DNA of 42,700 bases from Candidatus Poribacteria bacterium (GTDB lineage Bacteria > Poribacteria > WGA-4E > GCA-2687025). Positions within the stretch are counted from its first letter, which is position 1, and each line of letters starts with the position of its first letter. Location: positions 1 through 42,700 of the forward strand of contig JABGQA010000133.1 of NCBI GenBank assembly GCA_018644665.1, written 5' to 3'. A model generated the notes under the pieces. That model was not told the DNA's origin. It saw only the letters and a list, made by a program, of their open reading frames with translations, and did no database searches. The position numbers and the translations under genes are program-made. Shown in pieces: positions 8,570-15,689 of this stretch.

Positions 8570-10696
8570 ATGCTCGGCGGAACAGTCCTTACCGATACGC
8601 GACGCCTGCGGACGACGCTCGGGGCCGACGCGGCGACAGTCGAGGCGGCGATGCACGCCTTTGCCGTCCGCCACGACGCCACGGTCTTGGATGTCGGCGT
8701 CACGCAGGACGACGCACCGTTCACGTACCCAAGCGAGACGGCGTCCCAGGCGGCGCGCGACATCCAACGGAGCATCGCTAGTAGCCGCCCGCCGTTCGTC
8801 GCAATTGTCGGCGACGAGGGCGTCGTGCCGATGTTCGGCGTAGACTGCGGCGCCGAGTCCCTCTACACGGACTACTTCTACGGCTCGCGCGCCGACGACG
8901 GCCTCCCGGACGCGCCGGTGGTCCGTATCCTTGGCACGCCGTCCGCGATGGTCCGACAACTCGGGAGCCCCACCCGCCCGGATGAGCCGCGCGCTCTGTT
9001 CATGTGTTCCGAAGACACGCGGATGCACCTGGAGACGCGCACGTTCCTCCTCGCGCTGCAGGAGCTGGGCTACGCGTCCTCCTTCACGATGGACGAGGCG
9101 GACGAACTCCTCCCGGAATACGACGCCGTCATCCACTTCGGCCACGGGAACGACACCGCGCTGTCCGGCCGGTGGCAGACCTACGCCACGGCGGATGCCA
9201 TCCCGCAGCTCCCACGCGGCCCTATCGTGTTCGTGGACGGCTGCGCTACCGCGCCGCCGGGGTCACGCCTCGTCAGAGCGTTCCTGAATCAAGGCGGAGC
9301 GGCCTACTTCGGTAGCAGTTCGAATGTCGCAGGCATGATTCCGGCCCGCTACGCGTGCGAGCTGATCCTGCACTTCCTGAGCCGACTCGCCGAACGTCCT
9401 GACACGGCCATAGCGGAGTTGCTTCGGCAGGCTCGCCGGGACTACGTGCGGGCGCGTCCACGTCTCATGGATGTTCTTCCAGAGCTGCTCCGCACCGGCC
9501 GCTGCGAGGATGAGGACCAGGCGACCCACGTGGCCACGCTGCTGCAGTGGCATCTGTTCGGCACACCGTTCGCCGGTTTCGCGCGCGGCGAGGCCGAGCC
9601 GGTACTATGCTCCAGCCACCTACTGCAGGAGGACGTGGCTCTCGACCCCGAGGGCAAGCTGACGCTCCATGTCCCCGCAACGCCGAGAGGGTGTGTTCCC
9701 GTCCTCGGCCTCCGCGCGCGCTGGTCGGCCGAGATAACCTCTGACGTGCGGATCGCCGTGCGTCAGAACAACACCCTCCTGCACGAAGTGCGAGGGAACG
9801 AGTGGACGATCTATCAGAACGTCGCGGACACGTGCATCGGCGGGTATTCCGCTGGCGCGGCTTACCACGCGTACTGCCTCCTACCGATCTTCGCCACGCG
9901 AGACCCAAGCGAGATTACCCTCACCCTGGAGGCGTCGGGGCCGATCACAGTCACGGCTGAGACGACGGTCGACATCTGGCCTGTCGAGCATGGCGAGCGC
10001 TATGTGAACCGCCTCGAATGGAACCCCGCGTCAGACGGTGAACGGACGCCTGTGGTGTCCGGTCCGCAGATGGATCGCGCGCGAGGGCCGGAACCGGTCC
10101 GCGTCATAGGCACCCCAGGGAAGTCGTCGGAAGCTGGCTATACGCTCCTCGACCTGGGCGAGCTGTACACACGACCGCACGGGTCCATGCGCGTCGGTGG
10201 CGGGGACAACGCGGGCTTCGCGACATGGTTCGCGACCGACCGGGTCGAGGTTGCCGGGGCGCCGTTCCGCGTGGGGGTCGGGGTGAACGACGTGCTCGTC
10301 TCGCCTACAAACGGCCCGAACCAGTGGACGCTACACGACCTGGACGTTGCGGTCGGTCGCATCCATATGCTGGCCTTTGGGTACAGCCGACCCGAGTCGC
10401 CGCTGTCCTTGCGGATTCTCTTCGCCGACGGCACGACTGAGGAGCGCGCGTTCGACGTGTACGAGTGGTCCGGCACACAACTGCCGGTGGGCGGCGACTC
10501 CGCCGAGGCGCGCGGGCTGATGGGCGAAGTCGCCTTCGAGTTCACGAGCAACGCTGGGTTCCGTACGGCGGCGATCACCTACTCTGTGATTGCCGTCCCG
10601 GGATGTGACCGCGTCGTCCGAGAGATCGCGTGCGACCGAGGCACGTTCGGCCTGGTGGCGATGACGCTGGATCGGGGAGGCGGGGGTCGTACGTGA
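8570..10696 (+). CDS. Gingipain-like (peptidase C25 family) protein
   Basis: About 708 residues. The caspase/gingipain-like core is suggested by AVIHFGHGNDTALSGRW (His at about residues 189-192) and IVFVDGCATAPPGSRLVRAF (Cys at about residue 225), followed by GGAAYFGSSSNV, the order and spacing of the C25 His-Cys dyad. The C-terminal half (from about residue 350) is beta-rich with Ig/jelly-roll character and no recognised motif. I start at ATG 8570, eight bases after AAAAGGGG; GTG 8561 overlaps that site. No signal peptide is visible, unlike secreted gingipains, so it may act in the cytoplasm. Similarity is at motif level, so the peptidase call is moderate. Confidence 0.68.
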   Translation: MLGGTVLTDTRRLRTTLGADAATVEAAMHAFAVRHDATVLDVGVTQDDAPFTYPSETASQAARDIQRSIASSRPPFVAIVGDEGVVPMFGVDCGAESLYTDYFYGSRADDGLPDAPVVRILGTPSAMVRQLGSPTRPDEPRALFMCSEDTRMHLETRTFLLALQELGYASSFTMDEADELLPEYDAVIHFGHGNDTALSGRWQTYATADAIPQLPRGPIVFVDGCATAPPGSRLVRAFLNQGGAAYFGSSSNVAGMIPARYACELILHFLSRLAERPDTAIAELLRQARRDYVRARPRLMDVLPELLRTGRCEDEDQATHVATLLQWHLFGTPFAGFARGEAEPVLCSSHLLQEDVALDPEGKLTLHVPATPRGCVPVLGLRARWSAEITSDVRIAVRQNNTLLHEVRGNEWTIYQNVADTCIGGYSAGAAYHAYCLLPIFATRDPSEITLTLEASGPITVTAETTVDIWPVEHGERYVNRLEWNPASDGERTPVVSGPQMDRARGPEPVRVIGTPGKSSEAGYTLLDLGELYTRPHGSMRVGGGDNAGFATWFATDRVEVAGAPFRVGVGVNDVLVSPTNGPNQWTLHDLDVAVGRIHMLAFGYSRPESPLSLRILFADGTTEERAFDVYEWSGTQLPVGGDSAEARGLMGEVAFEFTSNAGFRTAAITYSVIAVPGCDRVVREIACDRGTFGLVAMTLDRGGGGRT

Positions 10697-10698
10697 CA

Positions 10699-10724
10699 AG
10701 GGCGCGCATCGGAACGCGCGCCCT
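10699..10724. terminator. GC-rich hairpin between convergent genes
   Basis: AGGGCGCGC (10699-10707) and GCGCGCCCT (10716-10724) form a perfect 9-bp stem with an 8-nt loop. It lies just after the stop of the C25-like gene and 27 bp before the end of the converging outer-membrane gene, where a two-way terminator is expected. No U-tract follows on either strand. Confidence 0.55.
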
Positions 10725-10750
10725 CGCCGATCACATAAGCTCCGCACAGG

Positions 10751-12037
10751 CTAGAAGACGAGCGACATACCACCCGCCCAGTAGTCGGTCTCGAGGTCGC
10801 CGTACCAACCGACGCCCACGCGAACGACCGCCAGCTTCAGCTCCGCCGACCACGTCGAGAAGCCCTGGTTGTCGCCCACTCTCAACGCTAGGTTGATCGG
10901 GCTGTTGGGGAAGAGGAGCGCCTCCGCGCCGAGGTGGATGTTGTCGGTGATGCTGTCGTTCAGGAAGGCTTCCTGCGCGTCATCCCCAGCGCCATCGCTG
11001 AACCCGGCAGCGACCGTAAGATCGACGAGCGAGTTCTCCTTGTCCAGGAACGTCAGCGGCTTCGCGGCGGCCGAGATCGTCGTGGTGGTCGGGAACGTAT
11101 CGTCACCGACGTCGCTGAACAGGCTGCGCACCACGAGCGCGGTGCTGAGGTAGTCCGTGTGGTCTACCTGCACTCCCACATCGACGCCCTGCCCCGTTTC
11201 GCTCTCGGTGTTGTTGTCGATGATGTCCTGGATGTCTCCGAAGGAGTCGATCTCCCCGTCGTCGGTCGTTGTGTCGAAGTGGTTCGCCTTGAACCTATCC
11301 GGGTCGAGCATGTCCGTGAGGGTGAAGAAGTCCCGCTTGATCTTGCGGTTCACGAGGCGAAGGTTTGCTCCCGCGCGCACACGCTCGACGAACGGCGTCG
11401 AGAGATCCTTCTCCGCCGCGGCCGCGAACTGCATGGTGAACACCTCGAGTGAGGCGTCCAACGTGAACTCGTCGTCGAGCACGTCCAAGACGACCGAACC
11501 CCACGGCAATCCGGCGCGGTTCAAGTTAATGCCGGTCACGAGTTGGTTAGACACGCTCGCGCCACCCACGAGACGGAATCCCGCCACCTCGGGCAGCGGC
11601 AGCGCGACGCGCGCCAGACCGACGGACGCCTGCACCTTCAGCTTCTGATGGCGCAGGTCGTCGATCCGCGCGACGACGTCGTCGATCGCCGAACTCGCGA
11701 GGATGTTGTCCGTGTCCTGCTTCGACAGTTCGTCGATCTCGTCGAGCAGGTCCTCGAGGTCCTGTACCTCGCCGGCGAGGTCGTCGCTGACACGCGCCTG
11801 CGCAGGAACGATCGCGAGCGTGAACCGGTCGATGTTCGCAAGCCCCGCGGGGTTGTAGTCGAAGGCGAACAGGTCGTCCGCCACCGCTTCGTACGCGTTG
11901 CCCAGCCCCATCGCGCGGAGGCTACGGAAAGGTAGCAACGGCTCGTCGGCCATAGCGGACACCGCGACGCTGGACGCCACGACGCAGCCGACCAGGAGCC
12001 CTCGAAGCTCTCTCATACGTGAACTGTTGCGCTGCAT
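10751..12037 (-). CDS. PorV/TraF-like outer-membrane beta-barrel protein
   Basis: 428 residues. A signal peptide (LRGLLVGCVVASSVAVSAMA) is followed by SLRAMGLGNAYEAVADD and FDYNPAGLANIDRF, the hallmark N-terminus of PorV/TraF_2-type barrels (RAxGMGGA..A..D...YNPAGLA). Alternating beta strands run to a C-terminal Phe (WAGGMSLVF), typical of outer-membrane insertion. A charged helical insert (about residues 75-120, VQDLEDLLDEIDELSKQ) is unusual for a barrel. Start at ATG 12037 has GGGAGAG a few bases upstream. It lies 11 bp after the lipoprotein gene and is surely co-transcribed with it. Confidence 0.82.
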   Translation of the reverse strand: MQRNSSRMRELRGLLVGCVVASSVAVSAMADEPLLPFRSLRAMGLGNAYEAVADDLFAFDYNPAGLANIDRFTLAIVPAQARVSDDLAGEVQDLEDLLDEIDELSKQDTDNILASSAIDDVVARIDDLRHQKLKVQASVGLARVALPLPEVAGFRLVGGASVSNQLVTGINLNRAGLPWGSVVLDVLDDEFTLDASLEVFTMQFAAAAEKDLSTPFVERVRAGANLRLVNRKIKRDFFTLTDMLDPDRFKANHFDTTTDDGEIDSFGDIQDIIDNNTESETGQGVDVGVQVDHTDYLSTALVVRSLFSDVGDDTFPTTTTISAAAKPLTFLDKENSLVDLTVAAGFSDGAGDDAQEAFLNDSITDNIHLGAEALLFPNSPINLALRVGDNQGFSTWSAELKLAVVRVGVGWYGDLETDYWAGGMSLVF

Positions 12038-12048
12038 GAGTACTCTCC

Positions 12049-12939
12049 CTACACGCCGTCGACGAGGTTGACGAGGTCGGCCGGTAGCGATTCGATCGTG
12101 AATCCCCACGCCCCGAGTTCCTGGAGGATTTCCAGGCTGAGATTCTTGTTGACCGTATCGCGAAGCTCCCCGATCGCGTCCTCGACCTCGGCCGAGTTCT
12201 CGGCGATGCGCTCCGCCGCGAGGTTCAGGTAGAACAGACCACTACGCCGGTGCAGGTTCCCGTCCACGTCGGGACGCCTGCCGGCGGCGCTTACGACGCC
12301 ACCCGTCAGGATCATCACCGCGTCGAGCATCGCCTGTCGTTGCTCGTCCCCGAAGCGCGCCAGGATCTCGTCCGGGTCCATGCTCGATGTGTCGAGGTTC
12401 AGGACGAATTCGTAAACCTCGCCCGTGTCGAAGCTCGCCGGATACTCGATCTGGAACAGGTCGCCGCCTACCTGCGCGAGCATCGAGACAGCGTCGAGAG
12501 ATGTCAGGTACGCCAGGTGGACCAGGATCATCGCCTCGTCGGACGTAGAGAGCGACACCTGCGGCAGATTCCCCTGCGCCGGGGCGCCGAACGGCACGAG
12601 TTCTTCCGCCGGAAGCGTCGTGCCCATGACGTCGAACACCTCGTTGAGCGAACCGATCGCGCCTTCGATGTTCTCCTGAACGGCGGGGTCCTTTAGTTCG
12701 TTCGGATTCGGCAGGTTTTCCTGTAAGTTCTCCAACTGCGACGCGTCATCGAAGTCGATCGCTACGCCCGCCTGCTCCATCAGCCGTTCCGCGTTGGCGA
12801 GGGCCTCTCCAGCCGTCACTAACTGCGGCGCGATGTCGACCTCATCAATCTCGTCCACTCGGTCGGCGCAGCCGATCGAGCCTCCGACTACCAACCCGAG
12901 CGTGAGCCCAATGGCCGAAAGGCGCGGGATGATGTCCAT
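12049..12939 (-). CDS. Hypothetical lipoprotein
   Basis: 296 residues. The N-terminus MDIIPRLSAIGLTLGLVVGG then SIGCADR is a lipoprotein signal with lipobox SIGC. The mature part is acidic and helical (LVTAGEALANAERLMEQAG, LENLQENLPNPNEL) and is followed by a mixed region with no recognised domain. I start at ATG 12939, preceded by GGAAGGAAA at good spacing; the open frame extends upstream into the intergenic region and the M23 gene in another frame, which is a shadow. It precedes the beta-barrel gene by 11 bp, so the pair may form an envelope complex (inference). Confidence 0.8.
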   Translation of the reverse strand: MDIIPRLSAIGLTLGLVVGGSIGCADRVDEIDEVDIAPQLVTAGEALANAERLMEQAGVAIDFDDASQLENLQENLPNPNELKDPAVQENIEGAIGSLNEVFDVMGTTLPAEELVPFGAPAQGNLPQVSLSTSDEAMILVHLAYLTSLDAVSMLAQVGGDLFQIEYPASFDTGEVYEFVLNLDTSSMDPDEILARFGDEQRQAMLDAVMILTGGVVSAAGRRPDVDGNLHRRSGLFYLNLAAERIAENSAEVEDAIGELRDTVNKNLSLEILQELGAWGFTIESLPADLVNLVDGV

Positions 12940-13011
12940 ATGCTTTCCTTCCCTAAATGCCGGCACGCAGACGTACCGTTTCCCGGCAGACTGGGTAGAT
13001 GTTAACTCGGA

Positions 13012-13023
13012 CCCCACGTGGGG
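13012..13023 (-). terminator. Palindrome after the M23 peptidase gene
   Basis: CCCCACGTGGGG is a perfect 12-bp palindrome located two bases past the M23 gene's stop codon (on the minus strand). There is no U-tract in the minus direction, so termination is possible but unproven; it could also be a protein-binding palindrome upstream of the lipoprotein gene. Confidence 0.35.
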
Positions 13024-13025
13024 GT

Positions 13026-14129
13026 TCATCTTTTGGGCAGGACCGTGAGCGGGTCGACGGGATTGCCGTTGCGGCGCACCTCGAAGTGCAGATGCGGGCC
13101 GTTCGCGTTGCCCGTCGCACCGGCGAGCGCGATCTTCTGGCGTTGGTTCACGCGCTGACCGACACGGACGAGGATGCGGGAGCAATGACCGTATCGGGTC
13201 GTGGAGCCGTTCCCGTGGTCGATCACGACGAGCTTGCCGTATCCGCCCATCCGACTCGCGTGGGTCACACGACCGCCACGCGCGGCCACTATCGAGCCTC
13301 CCGCGCCGCACGCGATGTCGATCCCTGCGTGCATCTGCCTTCGCCCGCTGATGGGGTGCTTCCTCTGACCATAGCGTGAGGATAGGCGCCCCTTCGCAGG
13401 CATCGTGTAGGATGCGCCACGGGACCTGGATCGTGCCGATGTGGTGGGCGGCGTAGCGCCGGGCAGGAACAGCTCCTGCTTGACGCGGATCTGGTTAGCG
13501 TCTGCGATCTTGTTGGCCTTGACGATCGTCTCGATCGGGACCTTATAGCGCAACGCGATATCTTCGATCGTGTCGTTCCGCCGCACCACGTGGAGAATGC
13601 CCTTGCGATCTGGGACCCGCAGGCTCTGTCCGGGCTGGATCTTCGCGCCCGTCTTGAGGCGGTTGGCGCTGTGCAGCGAATCGACATCGACCCCGTAGCG
13701 CCGGGAGATGGTCCACAGAGACTCGCCTGGCCGCACCTCGTGACGGGCGTAGGTGATTGTCGCGCCGGCCGGCCGGGTCACTACCGCGGCCTTCGGGCGC
13801 CCTCGCGGCTCTGCCTTGGCGGCTGCGGGTTGGGCGACGACTGGCTCGTCAGATTCGGGGACCTCGGACTCGTAGAACGCCGCCAACGGGTAACCGTCGG
13901 GGCCACCCAGCGCGTCCTCGACCGGCTCGTCGGGCGCCGCATCGTCGTCGTTGGCCGCTAGGAAGGAGAGGGTCGGGAGCCCCGACAGTTCGGTCAGGTT
14001 CGGCATGCGTACATAAGCCGACGCCAGAATGACCAGGGGCACGGAACACACCAATGCCCACTCAACAACCACCCTCTTCGACGTGCGTGCGCCTCGCAAG
14101 CGATTAAGCAACGGCACCAAAGACCTCAC
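13026..14129 (-). CDS. LysM and M23-family peptidoglycan endopeptidase
   Basis: 367 residues. One membrane segment (VVEWALVCSVPLVILASAYV, about 22-41) is followed by an acidic/Pro-rich linker and two LysM domains (HEVRPGESLWTISRRYGVD near 130 and HVVRRNDTIEDIALRYKVP near 180). The C-terminal M23 domain carries the zinc ligands in MHAGIDI (HxxxD), GHCSRI and HLHFEV. All three ligand motifs are intact, so activity as a periplasmic cell-wall endopeptidase is likely. The start is uncertain: GTG 14129 is the longest, but GTG 14117 has GAGG six bases ahead. It is upstream of the lipoprotein gene by 86 bp. Confidence 0.93.
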   Translation of the reverse strand: MRSLVPLLNRLRGARTSKRVVVEWALVCSVPLVILASAYVRMPNLTELSGLPTLSFLAANDDDAAPDEPVEDALGGPDGYPLAAFYESEVPESDEPVVAQPAAAKAEPRGRPKAAVVTRPAGATITYARHEVRPGESLWTISRRYGVDVDSLHSANRLKTGAKIQPGQSLRVPDRKGILHVVRRNDTIEDIALRYKVPIETIVKANKIADANQIRVKQELFLPGATPPTTSARSRSRGASYTMPAKGRLSSRYGQRKHPISGRRQMHAGIDIACGAGGSIVAARGGRVTHASRMGGYGKLVVIDHGNGSTTRYGHCSRILVRVGQRVNQRQKIALAGATGNANGPHLHFEVRRNGNPVDPLTVLPKR

Positions 14130-14579
14130 TACCGATGAGCGACGACGCCTGGCCCGAATCCCGCGCGGCGCGACCTACACCACAACCCAGGGCCCAGTCC
14201 CACGATTCATACGGAGACCTCGACCCGCGCGTTCCATTCCAGGGCCAGTTTTGCTCACGGTAATCCGCCTCACGTTGGCTCGGTGGGCGTGGCCTCACAC
14301 GCCCCCGGCAACTAACGGCGATGACGCATCGATGTTCAGCCGCCTCGCAGAGGCTCCCGCCTCCCGACGCTGCTCGTTCCGCGCCAGACACTCATAGGAT
14401 AGCTCAGATGGGCAAACCCCGCATGCGAGACGCCCAACGGGTAGGACAACCCCCACCGACGCCTATGGATAACCATGTAGACAGTGTACAGAACGTGGCG
14501 GAGAGAGGCCAGTGCACACATAACACCGGTGCCGCGAGGAATCACCGCGGCGGAGCCATGATGGGGATGTAGTTGTGGT
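14130..14579. other. 450-bp intergenic region without a supported gene
   Basis: No frame here looks coding. GGGCGTG (14285-14291) and CACGCCC (14298-14304) form a 7-bp stem with a 6-nt loop, possibly the terminator of the SDR gene that ends at 14580 on the minus strand. The promoter of the M23 gene must lie in the left part of this region, but I cannot pick one out with confidence. Confidence 0.45.
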
Positions 14580-15398
14580 TCAGCTCGCGGGGCCGAGGTT
14601 CCAGCCGCCGTCGAGTACCGAGACGCGTCCCGTCTTGTAGTGCCCGCGCGGATGCGCCATACAAAGGGCCTCGAACACGACGGCGTCGACATCGGAGAAC
14701 TTCGTCACAGGGAGATCGCCCTTGGCGAGGGCCTCTTCCTTGCCCTCGATGGTCGCCATGCCCATGCCCGCGTAGACAACGCCGACGGCGATCACGCCCA
14801 CGTTGATGTCGACGGGGCGGAGTTCCAGCGCGAGTCGCTTCATCCCATCCTCGAGCGAGCGCTTGGAGTGGGCGTAGTGGTGCAGGTAGTCCGACGCATA
14901 TTCGTGCCACTCGGTGACGTACGAGGAGATCGCCAACAGCGCCCCACGCGAGGGCGTACGTGCATCCGCGTGGGCGTTATTGCGGATATGCACAGCGGCC
15001 TCCCGCGCGAACGTAACCGGCGCGACAGCGTTGATCTCCTGCTGTAGCCCGACGCGCTCCACCGAGAGATCGTCGCGGAAGCACACACCGGCGTTGTTGA
15101 TGACGACATCCAACCTGCCCCAGGCGTCTTGCGCCGTCGCCAGCACGCGTTCGCGATCCTGTGAGCGTGTGAGGTCCGCGCGTACGATCGCGAGGCGACC
15201 CTTTGAGAGCGCGTCCGCCTGCTGCGTCCTCAGCGCGCTCTCCGCGGCCACGGACTCCTCGGACTCTCCTCGGTGGAACGCGACGACGCGCGCGCCCGCG
15301 CTGAGGAACCCGTCGGTAAGAGCGCGGCCGATGCCCCGAACGCCGCCGGAAATGACGACCACGCGATCGCGATGGGACAGATCGGTGCTAGGAGCCAT
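14580..15398 (-). CDS. SDR family NAD(P)-dependent oxidoreductase
   Basis: 272 residues with a classical short-chain dehydrogenase layout: cofactor motif VISGGVRGIGRAL (TGxxxGIG type), acidic/polar ADLTRSQD, NNAGVC, the Ser of ISSYVTEW, and the catalytic YAHSK (Tyr-x-x-x-Lys). The C-terminal VSVLDGGWNL matches the usual xxVDGG ending. It reduces or oxidises a hydroxyl/keto group; the substrate is unknown. I start at ATG 15398, six bases after AGGGA; a longer frame to 15437 lacks a ribosome site. It is divergent from the S1 gene. Confidence 0.9.
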   Translation of the reverse strand: MAPSTDLSHRDRVVVISGGVRGIGRALTDGFLSAGARVVAFHRGESEESVAAESALRTQQADALSKGRLAIVRADLTRSQDRERVLATAQDAWGRLDVVINNAGVCFRDDLSVERVGLQQEINAVAPVTFAREAAVHIRNNAHADARTPSRGALLAISSYVTEWHEYASDYLHHYAHSKRSLEDGMKRLALELRPVDINVGVIAVGVVYAGMGMATIEGKEEALAKGDLPVTKFSDVDAVVFEALCMAHPRGHYKTGRVSVLDGGWNLGPAS

Positions 15399-15536
15399 GT
15401 GAATCCCTGTGTGTTGTGCCGCGACGGAACGTACCACGCGTCCGCGAAGGACGTCAACCGTCGACGGCCCGTCAGGGCCGGCGCGACGACCGAGACGAGA
15501 CAGCCCAAAACGGCCTAGAGTCGCACAGCACTAGGC

Positions 15537-15566
15537 TTGACACCCTATTGAAGCCTGGGTTATTTT
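15537..15566 (+). promoter_or_regulatory. Putative sigma-70 promoter for the S1 gene
   Basis: TTGACA at 15537-15542 is a perfect -35 box. After 17-18 bp comes TTATTTT (15560-15566), a fair -10. Transcription would begin about 15573, giving a 5' leader of roughly 115 nt before the S1 start. A stem GGCGGT-TCG-ACCGCC (15647-15661) sits in that leader. Confidence 0.55.
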
Positions 15567-15689
15567 AGTAGACGGGTCAGCGCGTAAGGGCTCGTTGACA
15601 TCGGCTACAACGTAGAGCATGAAGGGAGTCTGGCACGGATAACATGGGCGGTTCGACCGCCGTTCTCTGCCAGCAATATCGCACTGATA

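Noticed and set aside
15595..15623. Second TTGACA box as another S1 promoter
   Set aside because: No acceptable -10 box at 16-18 bp spacing.
15619..15642. Seven-codon upstream ORF in the S1 leader
   Set aside because: Too short and without a clear ribosome site to claim a function.
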